A stretch of 34,421 bases of DNA from Candidatus Cloacimonadota bacterium (GCA_018645365.1 JABGOP010000018.1:1-34421); one strand, 5' to 3'. Shown: positions 9,199 to 18,079, counted from the stretch's first letter. The notes: a model not told the origin generated them from the letters alone. Numbers and translations are program-made.

Positions 9199-10509
9199 GT
9201 GTTAAAAGGAATTAGTAATATATTCAAAATTCCCGATTTAAAAAAGAAAATACTCTTTACTGCACTTATTCTCATTATTTACAGATTGGGTAGTTTTATC
9301 CCGATTCCGGGAATTAACTCGACAGCGATTCAACAATTTATGGGTGCAGCCACAAAAGATGGTGGCAACCTGTTTGGAATGTTAGATTTGTTTGTGGGTG
9401 GAAACTTAGGAAGAGCGTCAGTTTTTGCTTTGGGTATAATGCCCTACATTACCACTTCTATTGTTATTCAACTTTTAGGTGGAGTAATTCCATTTTTTGA
9501 AAGATTGAAAAAAGAAGGTGCGGAAGGTCAAAAAAAGATAGCTCAATATACAAGATACGGAACGGTTGTGGTAGCAGCTTTTAATGCTATTGGTATCACA
9601 ATGTTTCTCAAATCTATCGACGGTGCTGTGACAACTCCAAATCCACTTTTGTTCATTTTCACCAGTGTTATCACGATGGTAACAGGTGTTATTTTCATTA
9701 TGTGGCTCGGTGAGCAAATCACTGAAAATGGAATTGGAAACGGTATTTCATTAATTATTTTTGCTGGAATTATTGCGCGTTATCCGGGCGGATTTTGGCA
9801 AATGTATGAAATGTTGCAAGCTGGAGCAATCAGTATATTTACCATCATTGCAGTTTTGATTGTGATGGTTTTGGTAACTGCATCAGTGGTGCTTATTACG
9901 CAAGGTGTTCGCAAAATACCAGTTCAATATGCGAAAAGAATTATTGGTAGAAAAGTTTACGGTGGACAGAGTACTCACATTCCACTCAAAGTGAATACAG
10001 CGGGTGTGATTCCGATTATTTTTGCGGGTGCTATTTTGATGTTTCCTCGCACGATTGCTACTTTTTTCCCAGATAGCGAATTTATGAACGGAATGGTGCG
10101 ATTACTATCACCAGGCGCATTTTTATACACGACTCTTTATGTAGGACTCATCATTTTCTTTGCTTATTTCTACACAGCTATGGTGCTTAATCCAATCGAA
10201 ATGGCAGAAAATATGAAAAAATATGGTGGTTTTATTCCAGGTAGAAAACCGGGTAAAAAAACCTCCGATTATATCAACAGTATTTTGGCGAGAATTACTT
10301 TGCCAGGTGCTGCATTTTTCGCGTTTATTGCGGTCTTACCACAATTTATGCAAAAATGGACGGGCATACCTTTCATCTTTGGTGGAACGGGAACTATTAT
10401 TGTTGTAGGTGTTGCACTTGACACTTTACAGCAAATAGAATCTCATCTCGTGATGCGTCATTACGAAGGTTTCATGAAGAAAGGCAAATTGCGCGGTCGC
10501 AGAAGATAG
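9199..10509 (+). CDS. secY: Protein translocase subunit SecY
   Basis: SecY is the channel of the Sec translocon in the inner membrane. The 436-aa product has about ten hydrophobic segments and family motifs: YRLGSFIPIPGIN (TM1 and plug entry), FALGIMPYITTSIVIQLL, GIGNGISLIIFAGI, and the cytoplasmic loop with GRKPGKKTSDYI. It starts with GTG directly after the rplO stop, with SD GGAGG 8 nt upstream. No adk gene follows, unlike in many spc operons; map comes next after 34 nt. Confidence 0.98.
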   Translation: MLKGISNIFKIPDLKKKILFTALILIIYRLGSFIPIPGINSTAIQQFMGAATKDGGNLFGMLDLFVGGNLGRASVFALGIMPYITTSIVIQLLGGVIPFFERLKKEGAEGQKKIAQYTRYGTVVVAAFNAIGITMFLKSIDGAVTTPNPLLFIFTSVITMVTGVIFIMWLGEQITENGIGNGISLIIFAGIIARYPGGFWQMYEMLQAGAISIFTIIAVLIVMVLVTASVVLITQGVRKIPVQYAKRIIGRKVYGGQSTHIPLKVNTAGVIPIIFAGAILMFPRTIATFFPDSEFMNGMVRLLSPGAFLYTTLYVGLIIFFAYFYTAMVLNPIEMAENMKKYGGFIPGRKPGKKTSDYINSILARITLPGAAFFAFIAVLPQFMQKWTGIPFIFGGTGTIIVVGVALDTLQQIESHLVMRHYEGFMKKGKLRGRRR

Positions 10510-10543
10510 ATCTTTTATTTGTATAGAGTGAAGGGAAGTAATA

Positions 10544-11302
10544 ATGATTTCGATTAAAAATAGTGCAGAGATTACTAAAATGCGCGAAGCAAATCGGATT
10601 GTAGCATTGTTACTTCGAGAATTGGAAAGTATCATTAAAGTCGGAGTTTCTACCTTTGAGATAAATAAATTTTCTGAAAAGTTGATAAAATCTGAAGGTG
10701 GAAAACCAGCTTTTAAAGGTTACAGTGTGTCGGGTCTTTCTCCATTTCCCGCGGCAATCTGTGCTTCTGTAAATTCTTGTATTGTGCACGGCATTCCTTC
10801 CAAGAAGGAAATTCTGCAAGATGGCGATATTATCGGCGTTGATGTGGGTGTGTACAAGAATGGATTTTACGGTGATGCAGCTCGAACTTATCGAGTTGGG
10901 CAAATTTCTGCAAGTGCAGAAAAGTTGTTACAAATCACGCAAGAAGCATTGGAAAGAGGAATGGCTCACGCAAAAAATGGTGCCAGAGTTGGTGATGTTT
11001 CAAATGCAATTGGTTCGTTTATAGAAGCGAATGGTTATTTTGTGGCTGATAGTTTGACTGGTCACGGAATTGGTCGACAACTTCATGAAGAGCCAATGAT
11101 CCCAAATTTTGGATTAAAAGGGAAAGGTCCGAGATTGAGAAAAGGGATGACAATTGCGATTGAACCGATGGTAAATATTGGTACCAATAAAGTTATGGAA
11201 AATGGTTGGGAGTATTTTACAGCGGACGGAACATTATCTGCTCATTTCGAAAATACTATTCTCATTACCGATGGTGAACCGGAAATTTTATCGGTTTGCT
11301 AA
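10544..11302 (+). CDS. map: Type I methionine aminopeptidase
   Basis: This cytosolic di-metal enzyme removes the initiator Met from new proteins. The 252-aa product shows the pita-bread ligands: D in GVDVGVYKNGFYGDAARTY (two Asp), H in GHGIGRQLHEEP, E in IAIEPMVNIG, and E in HFENTILIT. The substrate His is in CIVHGIPS. There is no N-terminal zinc-finger extension, so this is the plain type Ia form. The ATG has SD GGGAAG. It lies in the ribosomal operon between secY and infA. Confidence 0.97.
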   Translation: MISIKNSAEITKMREANRIVALLLRELESIIKVGVSTFEINKFSEKLIKSEGGKPAFKGYSVSGLSPFPAAICASVNSCIVHGIPSKKEILQDGDIIGVDVGVYKNGFYGDAARTYRVGQISASAEKLLQITQEALERGMAHAKNGARVGDVSNAIGSFIEANGYFVADSLTGHGIGRQLHEEPMIPNFGLKGKGPRLRKGMTIAIEPMVNIGTNKVMENGWEYFTADGTLSAHFENTILITDGEPEILSVC

Positions 11303-11322
11303 AATGAAAAAAGAGAAGTAAT

Positions 11323-11541
11323 ATGGCAAAAGAAGGCGTTATTGAAGTTGAAGGTGAAGTGATTGAAGTGCTTCCAAACATGAAATTTAAGGTAAAATTG
11401 GAAAACGGACATATCATTTTGGCTCACAGTTCAGGGAAGATGAGAATGCACTACATCCGCATTCTGGTTGGTGATAAAGTTAAAGCAGAACTTTCACCAT
11501 ACGACCTCAATCGAGGCAGAATTGTATATCGCTACAAATAG
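11323..11541 (+). CDS. infA: Translation initiation factor IF-1
   Basis: IF-1 occupies the 30S A site during initiation. The 72-aa product is a single S1-like OB fold: [65 protein letters not shown]. That is the complete, highly conserved protein. It is followed after 9 nt by rpmJ, the usual partner order. Confidence 0.98.
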   Translation: MAKEGVIEVEGEVIEVLPNMKFKVKLENGHIILAHSSGKMRMHYIRILVGDKVKAELSPYDLNRGRIVYRYK

Positions 11542-11550
11542 GAGAGAACG

Positions 11551-11667
11551 ATGAAAGTAAGAGCATCTGTAAAACAGATTTGTAAAGATTGTAGAGTTAT
11601 TAAACGAAAAGGGATAATTAGAGTTATCTGTCCCTCAAACCCAAAACATAAACAGAGACAAGGTTAA
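11551..11667 (+). CDS. rpmJ: 50S ribosomal protein L36
   Basis: This gene is absent from the ORF track because it is short (38 aa). The reading frame from the ATG at 11551 gives [21 protein letters not shown]...[12 protein letters not shown], a typical L36. Zinc ligands are visible as C11, C14, C27 and H33, so it is the zinc-binding form. The ATG is preceded by AGGAGAG. It sits between infA and rpsM as expected. Confidence 0.97.
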   Translation: MKVRASVKQICKDCRVIKRKGIIRVICPSNPKHKQRQG

Positions 11668-11680
11668 ATTAGGAGGATGA

Positions 11681-12031
11681 GTGGCACATATCGCAGGAGT
11701 TGATATACCTAAAAAAAAGAGAGTGGTAATAGGGTTGACCTATATTTTTGGCATTGGAAAATCATTGTCGCAAGAGATTTTGAAAAAAGCCAATGTTGAT
11801 GAAAATACAAAAGTTCAAGACCTTACAGACGAAGAAGAAAAAATGCTTCGTGCAATTATTCAGGACGATTATGAAGTTGAAGGCGATCTTAGAACGAAAA
11901 GAACTTTAGACATTAAGCGTTTAATGGAAATTGGCTGTTATCGTGGAATTAGACACAAAAAAGGTATGCCAGTTCGAGGTCAAAGAACGCATACAAACGC
12001 GAAAACAAGACGCGGACGCAAGAAAAAATAA
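11681..12031 (+). CDS. rpsM: 30S ribosomal protein S13
   Basis: S13 is a head protein that contacts P-site tRNA and bridges to the 50S. The 116-aa product starts [26 protein letters not shown] and contains [28 protein letters not shown] at the C-terminus. The start is GTG (11681), with a strong AGGAGG four bases upstream. Begins the alpha-type section. Confidence 0.97.
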   Translation: MAHIAGVDIPKKKRVVIGLTYIFGIGKSLSQEILKKANVDENTKVQDLTDEEEKMLRAIIQDDYEVEGDLRTKRTLDIKRLMEIGCYRGIRHKKGMPVRGQRTHTNAKTRRGRKKK

Positions 12032-12040
12032 GAGGTTATA

Positions 12041-12433
12041 ATGGCTAAAAATGTAAGAAAAACTAAAAAGAAAAAAGTAAGAGTTTCCTTTAACGAAGGT
12101 GTTGTGGCAATTCATTCAAATTTCAACAACACGATTGTTTCACTCACAGATAAAGCTGGTAATCTTTTGGCTTGGTCGAGTGGTGGGAAAATTGGTTATA
12201 AAGGTTCAAAAAAGAGTACCCCGTTTGCGGCTCAGTTAGCTGGTGAAGAAGTGGCAACAGCAGCATTGGAAATGGGAATCCGAAAAGTTCAAGTTACAGT
12301 AAAAGGACCAGGTGGTGGACGTGAATCTGCGATTAGAGCTTTAGATTCAAAAGGAATTGAAGTGATTATGATAACAGATACAACCCCGCTTCCGCACAAC
12401 GGTTGCCGACCACGAAAATCAAGGAGAGTATAA
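12041..12433 (+). CDS. rpsK: 30S ribosomal protein S11
   Basis: S11 forms part of the platform and the mRNA exit. The 130-aa product contains [41 protein letters not shown] and the C-terminal [20 protein letters not shown], complete and canonical. Two bases separate its stop from the rpsD ATG. Confidence 0.98.
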   Translation: MAKNVRKTKKKKVRVSFNEGVVAIHSNFNNTIVSLTDKAGNLLAWSSGGKIGYKGSKKSTPFAAQLAGEEVATAALEMGIRKVQVTVKGPGGGRESAIRALDSKGIEVIMITDTTPLPHNGCRPRKSRRV

Positions 12434-12435
12434 TT

Positions 12436-13071
12436 ATGGCAAGATATACAGGACCATCATGTAGGTTATGCCGCAGAGAAGGCACAAAGCTCTTTTTGAA
12501 AGGTGCTCGTTGCAGTTCTGCAAAGTGTGCAATGGAAAAACGACCTTACATTCCAGGTGAACACGGTAATGGAAAAAGGTTTAATAAAAAAATGAGCGAT
12601 TATGGTATTCACCTTCGTGAAAAACAAAAAGTTCGTCGTATTTATGGGATTTTGGAAAAGCAATTTAGAAAATATTTCAAAATGGCTGCGAAAAAAACTG
12701 GTGTTACCGGTGAAAACTTGCTCAAGTTCTTGGAGATGAGACTCGATAATGTGGTTTACAGAATGGGGTTTGCACCTTCAAGAAAATCTGCAAGACAGAT
12801 TATTCGTCACGGACACATCATTGTGAATGGAAGAAAAGTTGACATTCCTTCTTTCTTATTGAAAGCAAATGACGAAATTAAAATTAAAGAAAATAGGAGT
12901 CAAATGCCACTTATTCAAGAAGCGATGGAAGCTTCTACCGAAGTGGATAGTATCGATTGGTTCAAAGTGGATAAACCCAAATTTACTGGTACTGTTTTGA
13001 ATATTCCAAGTCGTGAACAAATTCAACTTGATGTTGATGAACGACTTATCGTTGAGTATTACTCCAAATAA
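12436..13071 (+). CDS. rpsD: 30S ribosomal protein S4, zinc-binding type
   Basis: S4 nucleates 30S assembly and has an S4 RNA-binding domain (MRLDNVVYRMGFAPSRKSARQIIRHGHIIVNGRKVDIPSF). The start is set at MARYTGPSC (12436), 33 nt downstream of the ORF-track start, which would intrude into rpsK. The 211-aa product has cysteines at 9, 12, 26 and 31, the C9-C12-C26-C31 pattern of zinc-binding S4. In enterobacteria S4 represses the alpha operon; no evidence either way here. Confidence 0.97.
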   Translation: MARYTGPSCRLCRREGTKLFLKGARCSSAKCAMEKRPYIPGEHGNGKRFNKKMSDYGIHLREKQKVRRIYGILEKQFRKYFKMAAKKTGVTGENLLKFLEMRLDNVVYRMGFAPSRKSARQIIRHGHIIVNGRKVDIPSFLLKANDEIKIKENRSQMPLIQEAMEASTEVDSIDWFKVDKPKFTGTVLNIPSREQIQLDVDERLIVEYYSK

Positions 13072-13089
13072 TTAAGAGGAGAAAATTTT

Positions 13090-14103
13090 ATGAAACTTCT
13101 TGAACCGTTACAACTGCCCGAACAGGTGCAGATTGACGAAAATAGCTACACGCCGACTTACGGCAGATTTGAGATTGGACCATTGGAAATGGGATTTGCC
13201 ACTACAATTGGCAACACTTTACGCCGAGTTCTGCTCTCATCAATCCAAGGTGCGGCAGTACGATTTGTAAGAATCGAAGGATTGCATCACGAATTTACAC
13301 CAATTCCAGGTTCAAATTGTGATTACATTGATTTGATTTTGAGATTGAAACAAATCATCATCAAAACTGAATCACTCAGCGAACGCAAGTTTGTGTTGGA
13401 GCATAAAGGGATTGGGATGATTACTGCTGCTGAGATTAACGATAACGATGAATTTCAAATTGTGAACAAAGATTTGGTTCTTTTGGAAATGACGGAAGAT
13501 GTCGAATTTAGAATGGAATTTTGGATTGGAACTGGTCGTGGCTATGAACCTTCCGAAAATCATGATATGGATGAGATGCCGCTTGGTACAATCCCGATAG
13601 ATTCTATCTATTCTCCAATCACAAAAGTGAAATATACGGTTGAAGATCAGCGTGTTGGTGAAAAAATTGATTTTGATAAACTGATTCTCGAAATTACAAC
13701 AGATGGAAGTGTAGATCCGAAAGATTCCCTTTTTCTGGCAGCAAAATTATTGCGCGACCTTTACGACAAAATGGTTCTTTTCGAAAATGAACCAAAATAT
13801 ATCGAAGAGATTGAAGTGGATCCAGAACTAGAAAATTTGGAAAAAATTCTCGATAGTAAAGTTCATGAACTTGAATTATCGGTTCGTTGTAGCAATTGTT
13901 TGAATGACGCTGAAATCGATAAAATAGGTGAATTAGTGAGTAAAACTGAACCTCAAATGTTGAAATACAGGAATTTCGGTAAAAAATCTTTGGACGAAAT
14001 AAAAGAAACTTTACACAAATTCGACCTTTCACTCGGAATGGATGTGGAAGGAATTCGCAAAAAAATCGAAGATGCGAAAAATAGAGTTTTGGTTAAAAAA
14101 TAA
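13090..14103 (+). CDS. rpoA: DNA-directed RNA polymerase subunit alpha
   Basis: Alpha dimerises to scaffold RNA polymerase, and its C-terminal domain binds UP elements and activators. The 337-aa product has the N-terminal domain (FEIGPLEMGFATTIGNTLRRVLLSSIQGAAV) and a complete C-terminal domain (LELSVRCSNCLNDAEIDKIGELVSKTE...NFGKKSLDEIKETL). The arginine equivalent to E. coli R265 is kept in SVRCSNCL. Eighteen nt after rpsD, with SD AGAGGAG. Confidence 0.98.
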   Translation: MKLLEPLQLPEQVQIDENSYTPTYGRFEIGPLEMGFATTIGNTLRRVLLSSIQGAAVRFVRIEGLHHEFTPIPGSNCDYIDLILRLKQIIIKTESLSERKFVLEHKGIGMITAAEINDNDEFQIVNKDLVLLEMTEDVEFRMEFWIGTGRGYEPSENHDMDEMPLGTIPIDSIYSPITKVKYTVEDQRVGEKIDFDKLILEITTDGSVDPKDSLFLAAKLLRDLYDKMVLFENEPKYIEEIEVDPELENLEKILDSKVHELELSVRCSNCLNDAEIDKIGELVSKTEPQMLKYRNFGKKSLDEIKETLHKFDLSLGMDVEGIRKKIEDAKNRVLVKK

Positions 14104-14117
14104 AGAAGGTACTGATT

Positions 14118-14492
14118 ATGAGACATAGAGTTAAAGGTAGAAAATTTGGTTTAGAAAAAGGACACCGAAATTTGATGATGAAAAATTTGGTAAGTTCTTT
14201 GGTGATACACGGTAGAATAAATACGACACAGGCGAGAGCAAAAGAGATGCGTGGTATGGCTGAAAGAGTGATTACTTACGGCAAGAAAGGTAGTGTTCAC
14301 GCTAGAAATTTAGCTTTCAAATATTTGCAAGATAGAACGCTTGTGAAAAAAGTATTTGACGAAATTGCACCTCGCTACAAAGATGTGGAAGGTGGATACA
14401 CAAGAATTATGAAAAACGGTTACCGTACTGGTGATAGAGCACCGATGGCGATAATCGAATTTGTAGAGCATTCCCCCAAAAAAGAAGACTAA
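14118..14492 (+). CDS. rplQ: 50S ribosomal protein L17
   Basis: L17 lies at the tunnel-exit side of the 50S. The 124-aa product begins MRHRVKGRKFGLEKGHRNLMMKNLVSSLVIHGRINTTQARAKE and later has GGYTRIMKNGYRTGDRAPMAIIEFV, diagnostic for L17. It is the last gene of the superoperon; a strong hairpin follows 20 nt after its stop. Confidence 0.98.
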   Translation: MRHRVKGRKFGLEKGHRNLMMKNLVSSLVIHGRINTTQARAKEMRGMAERVITYGKKGSVHARNLAFKYLQDRTLVKKVFDEIAPRYKDVEGGYTRIMKNGYRTGDRAPMAIIEFVEHSPKKED

Positions 14493-14512
14493 TTTGTTTT
14501 CTTTGTCCCTCC

Positions 14513-14540
14513 TGAAAGCCCCACTTTTGTGGGGCTTTCA
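14513..14540 (+). terminator. Terminator of the S10-spc-alpha superoperon
   Basis: A 12-bp perfect stem TGAAAGCCCCAC / GTGGGGCTTTCA with a TTTT loop lies 20 nt after the rplQ stop. The downstream side is AAATTAAAT, so the T-tract is weak, but the stem is GC-rich and uninterrupted. It closes the ribosomal operon before mgtE. Confidence 0.85.
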
Positions 14541-14551
14541 AATTAAATAGT

Positions 14552-14579
14552 TAGACAAAAACAATAAAATAATTATCAT
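14552..14579 (+). promoter_or_regulatory. Candidate sigma70-type promoter for mgtE
   Basis: TAGACA (14552-14557) and TATCAT (14574-14579) are separated by 16 nt and stand 28 nt before the mgtE ATG, after the ribosomal terminator. A small palindrome TCTCAAATGAGA (14581-14592) follows. Promoter consensus in this lineage is unknown, so this is only a match to the general bacterial pattern. No Mg2+ riboswitch fold was recognised in this short region. Confidence 0.35.
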
Positions 14580-14606
14580 CTCTCAAATGAGAATTTGGAG
14601 TGTAAA

Positions 14607-15938
14607 ATGAAACAATTTACCCTAAATCAAACAGTTAAATTGATTGAACAGAACAAAATCACATTGCTCAAAAATGAGATAAATAGATGTCATTCAGGCG
14701 ATATTTCGCAAATAATCAACAACCTTTCAGAAGAATATCAAATTTTGGTTTTTAAACTTTTAAATTTGGAAAATGCCGCAGATGTACTGCACGAGCTTTA
14801 TGATGAAGTACGCGAAAATATCATCGAAAATACACCCCAAAAAAATCTTTTTAATATTGTAGATGAGATGGATTCTGATGAAGCGACTGACCTTGTTTCC
14901 GAATTAGAAGAGGATTTAGCAGATGAAATTTTGAGTAATATTGACAAAGAAGATTCAGCTGAAATTGTAAAATTGCTCAAATATGACGAGGAATCTGCTG
15001 GTGGTTTGATGCAGACCGAAATTATCGCGGTTCAGCAAAATATGAAACGCGATGAAGTTATCGAATATATTCGCAAAAATGTGGATGATGCCGAAAATAT
15101 TCATTATGTTTTTGTGGTGGATGACGACAATAAATTATTAGGTTTGTTTGAAGTTACTAAATTGCTACTTGCTGAAAAAAATAAACAAGCAATTGATTTG
15201 ATGGAAGATGAAATGATTTCGGTGAATGTAGATGTGGATCAGGAAGAGACGGCACATCTTTTCCGTAAATATGACCTTTTTATCTTGCCGGTGATAGATG
15301 CAAAAAATCATCTTTTAGGGCGAATTACAGTTGATGATATTATCGATGTTATTGATGAAGAAGCTAGTGAAGATGCTTACAAAATGGTTGGTTTGGAGAA
15401 TGAAGATAGAGTTTTTACCACTCCCTTAAACTCTGTAAAAAAGCGTTTACCGTGGTTATCGTTGAATTTATTTACTGCTCTTTTAGTTTCTTCGGTGGTG
15501 GGAGTTTTTCAACAAACCATTGAGAATCTCTCTATTTTAGCAGTTTTAATGCCCATTGTGGCAGGTTTAGGCGGAAATTCTGGTACGCAAACTCTCACTG
15601 TGATAACGCGCGGTATTGCCCTCGGTGAGCTCACAATTCACAACACATCCAAGGCTATTTTGAAGGAAATTACGGTTGGCACCATTAATGGTATAATTGT
15701 TGGCTCGGCGGCAATGTTGATGGCGTATTTGCTGAAAGGCGATATAATGTTGGGCGTTGTTTTGGGTGTGGCGATGATCTGCAATATGTTTATTGCGGGC
15801 TTAGTTGGGTCTATTATTCCCGTGGTAATGAAGTTATTGAAAATTGACCCTGCTCTTGCTTCCAGTGTGATTATTACAATGCTGACTGATATTGGCGGTT
15901 TTGCATCATTTTTGGGATTAGCAACGCTTTTGTTATAG
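14607..15938 (+). CDS. mgtE: Magnesium transporter MgtE
   Basis: MgtE is a dimeric inner-membrane Mg2+ channel gated by its cytosolic domains. The 443-aa product shows the order expected: an acidic helical N domain (about residues 15-120), a CBS pair (about 130-250; AGGLMQTEIIAVQQNMKRDEVIEYI and DLFILPVIDAKNHLLGRITVDDIIDVI), the connecting segment KRLPWLSLNLFTALLVSSVVGVF, then about five membrane helices with VAGLGGNSGTQTLTVITRGIALGE, the pore signature. I use the ATG at 14607 with GGAG 6 nt upstream rather than the upstream TTG at 14595 in the ORF track. Single-gene unit between two terminators. Confidence 0.95.
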   Translation: MKQFTLNQTVKLIEQNKITLLKNEINRCHSGDISQIINNLSEEYQILVFKLLNLENAADVLHELYDEVRENIIENTPQKNLFNIVDEMDSDEATDLVSELEEDLADEILSNIDKEDSAEIVKLLKYDEESAGGLMQTEIIAVQQNMKRDEVIEYIRKNVDDAENIHYVFVVDDDNKLLGLFEVTKLLLAEKNKQAIDLMEDEMISVNVDVDQEETAHLFRKYDLFILPVIDAKNHLLGRITVDDIIDVIDEEASEDAYKMVGLENEDRVFTTPLNSVKKRLPWLSLNLFTALLVSSVVGVFQQTIENLSILAVLMPIVAGLGGNSGTQTLTVITRGIALGELTIHNTSKAILKEITVGTINGIIVGSAAMLMAYLLKGDIMLGVVLGVAMICNMFIAGLVGSIIPVVMKLLKIDPALASSVIITMLTDIGGFASFLGLATLLL

Positions 15939-15942
15939 CAGG

Positions 15943-15970
15943 AAAACCGCTCTGGAAAGAGCGGTTTTTA
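15943..15970. terminator. Bidirectional terminator between mgtE and the amidohydrolase gene
   Basis: AAAACCGCTCT GGAA AGAGCGGTTTT forms an 11-bp perfect stem with T- and A-tracts on both sides, so it can serve the + strand (mgtE, stop at 15938) and the - strand (gene ending at 15983). Its sequence is almost the same as the terminator near the right edge of the window. Confidence 0.9.
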
Positions 15971-15982
15971 CAGATTAAGATA

Positions 15983-17389
15983 CTATAAAATAATTTTATC
16001 AAATTTCAAAAAATTCACACCTGTATTTTGCTGTGCTTTTATAATTAAATTTTTGCTAATTTCGTTTTGTTTTATAATGAGATTTTCCAAATTAATTTTA
16101 CTTTTTCCGTTTTCAATTTGGACTTTTCCATTAACCATCAAGTAATCAACGGGTCTCATTCTTTGCGTGAAAACAAGTGCTGCCAGTGGATCGGAAAGGG
16201 CACCAGCATATTCCAGCTGATTGAGCGAAAACATTGCAATATCAGCTTGTTTTCCAACTTCTAAACTGCCGATGTCATCGCGACCAAGAGCCATCGCCCC
16301 GCCGCGAGTAGCAATGCGTAAAACTTCGCGAGCTGTGAGCCAAAATTCTGGTTTTCGCAGACGACTTAACAACATTGCCTGTCGAATTTCCGAAAGCATA
16401 TTGCTCGAATCATTTGAAGCCGAACCATCCACACCCAAACTGACTGCAACGCCAGCTTGTAACATTTCTTTGATGCGTGCGATTCCGCTTCCTAATCGCA
16501 TATTTGAAGATGGGCAGTGTGAGATTCCCATTCCACATTTTCCCATTTTGGCAATTTCTTCATCAGAAAGATGAACCGCGTGAGCGACCCAAACGTTGCC
16601 GCCTATCCAATTCAAATTTTCGAGATATTTTGCCGGTCTATCGCCAAATTTTTCGATGCAGAAATTTTCTTCATCAATTGTTTCTGCCAAATGTGTATGA
16701 ATCATCAAATTTTCTTTTTTTGCTAATTCTGCAGTTTGTTTCATCAATTGTGCGGTAACCGAAAACGGTGAGCAAGGTGCCAAAGAAATGCGTGTCATTG
16801 CTCCATTTTTTTGATTATGATATTTCTCAATTAGTCGTTTAGAATCTTGCAAAATTTCAGCTTCTGTTTGCACGACATCGTCAGGTGGAAGTCCGCCATC
16901 TTTCTTACTGAGCGACATTGAACCACGCGTTGGTTGAAAACGAATGCCCAATTTTTGAGCAGCGTCAACTTCTATATCAATTAAGTTTTTCCCACATTTT
17001 TGTGGAAAAAGATAAAGGTGATCTGAACTCGTGGAGACACCGCTTAGCATCATTTCTAATAACCCAACCTGTGTGCTGACCGCCACCGCATCTTCATCAA
17101 TTTCACGCCAAATTTCGTAATGATTGATGAGCCAATCGAATAATTCTTGATTTTGCATTTTGGGGATATTGCGCGTAAGAGATTGGAATAAATGGTGATG
17201 AGTATTTATAAAACCTGGCAATACGACCATTTCAGAGGCATCGATGATTTGGTCAAAATCACCTTTCAAATTATTTTTCCCGATGGAAATGATTTTATCG
17301 TTTTCGATGAGGATATGACCACCATTCCACTCTTCCATTTTGTCATTCATGGTAGCAATATATTTTGAATTTTGAATTAATGTTTTCAT
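15983..17389 (-). CDS. Amidohydrolase, probable 8-oxoguanine deaminase (TRZ/ATZ family)
   Basis: A metal-dependent deaminase of the COG0402 type. Metal and active-site segments are visible: INTHHHLFQSLTR at residues 62-74, MIHTHLAET near 230, VAHAVHLSDEEI near 270, and LGVDGSASNDSSNM near 320. The block GLPPDDVVQTE and the STSSDHLYLFP segment are features I associate with characterised bacterial 8-oxoguanine deaminases and hydroxyatrazine hydrolase relatives. 468 aa is a usual length. The ATG has AAGGA 6 nt upstream and overlaps the maf stop (ATGA), so the two are cotranscribed. It could instead deaminate S-adenosylhomocysteine/methylthioadenosine or guanine; substrate is not proven. Confidence 0.7.
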   Translation of the reverse strand: MKTLIQNSKYIATMNDKMEEWNGGHILIENDKIISIGKNNLKGDFDQIIDASEMVVLPGFINTHHHLFQSLTRNIPKMQNQELFDWLINHYEIWREIDEDAVAVSTQVGLLEMMLSGVSTSSDHLYLFPQKCGKNLIDIEVDAAQKLGIRFQPTRGSMSLSKKDGGLPPDDVVQTEAEILQDSKRLIEKYHNQKNGAMTRISLAPCSPFSVTAQLMKQTAELAKKENLMIHTHLAETIDEENFCIEKFGDRPAKYLENLNWIGGNVWVAHAVHLSDEEIAKMGKCGMGISHCPSSNMRLGSGIARIKEMLQAGVAVSLGVDGSASNDSSNMLSEIRQAMLLSRLRKPEFWLTAREVLRIATRGGAMALGRDDIGSLEVGKQADIAMFSLNQLEYAGALSDPLAALVFTQRMRPVDYLMVNGKVQIENGKSKINLENLIIKQNEISKNLIIKAQQNTGVNFLKFDKIIL

Positions 17390-17964
17390 AAAATTTCCTT
17401 CAACATTTTATAGAAAAGCGAAATCGGAAAGCCCATTACATTAAAATAGCAACCCGAAATTTTTTTCACAAATTGGCTTCCAAAACCTTGAATTCCATAG
17501 GCTCCAGCTTTGTCAAATGGCTCGTTTGTTTCAATATAATTTTCGATTTCTTTTGCCGAAAGGGTAGAGAATTCTACTCTTGTTTTTTCGTAATTCACAT
17601 AAATTTGATTTTTGTATGAAACCGCGATTCCCGTGTACACATAATGGAAATTGTCGGAAAGTTCGGTTAAAAATTGAGCTGCTTGAAATTTGTCTTTTGG
17701 CTTTTCCAAAATGCGTTTATCAGCAAAAACGATAGTATCCGCCGCAACGATTAGATTGTCGTTATTAACTCGATTTCGCACGGCGAGTGCTTTGTTTTTG
17801 GCGTGAAATTTCACCAGTTTTATGGGATTTTGGGAAACAGTTTTTTCCTCAATGTCGGCAGGCATTTGTAATGCTTTGATGCCAACCAAATCGAAAATTT
17901 CTTTTCGACGTGGTGACGCGGATGCCAAGATAATTTGCTTATTTTCTAATAATTTATGAATCAC
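17386..17964 (-). CDS. maf: Maf-family nucleotide pyrophosphatase
   Basis: Maf proteins hydrolyse nucleoside triphosphates to monophosphates, acting on dTTP/UTP and on modified nucleotides such as m5UTP, m5CTP or pseudo-UTP, and so keep them out of nucleic acids. The 192-aa product has LASASPRRKEIFDLVGI at residues 13-29, VAADTIV near 73, and FDKAGAYGIQGFGSQFV, the last closer to the YhdE (dTTP/UTP) subgroup than to YceF. The start is GTG at 17964, preceded by AGGAG at 6-nt spacing. It is the first gene of a two-gene unit with the amidohydrolase. Confidence 0.92.
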   Translation of the reverse strand: MIHKLLENKQIILASASPRRKEIFDLVGIKALQMPADIEEKTVSQNPIKLVKFHAKNKALAVRNRVNNDNLIVAADTIVFADKRILEKPKDKFQAAQFLTELSDNFHYVYTGIAVSYKNQIYVNYEKTRVEFSTLSAKEIENYIETNEPFDKAGAYGIQGFGSQFVKKISGCYFNVMGFPISLFYKMLKEIL

Positions 17965-18023
17965 TTTATACTCCTAAATTTCTTTAAAATTTCAACACAT
18001 TCAATTTTCTACGCATTCATTTC

Positions 18024-18029
18024 TTGACA
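18024..18029 (+). promoter_or_regulatory. -35-like hexamer TTGACA upstream of the CDP-alcohol phosphatidyltransferase gene
   Basis: A perfect TTGACA lies 50 nt before the ATG at 18080, in the divergent gap between maf and this gene. No good -10 hexamer is visible at 16-18 nt (AAATAA at 17 nt), so the call is weak. The surrounding 115-bp gap is very AT-rich and holds nothing else I can name. Confidence 0.25.
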
Positions 18030-18079
18030 ATAAATTTAATTAAAAAAAATAAGAGAAGTATAAAATAAAAGAGGTTAAA

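Noticed and set aside
12403-12435. Upstream start for rpsD in the ORF track
   Set aside because: It would overlap rpsK by 31 nt and add residues not found in S4; MARYTG at 12436 has its own AGGAGAG site.
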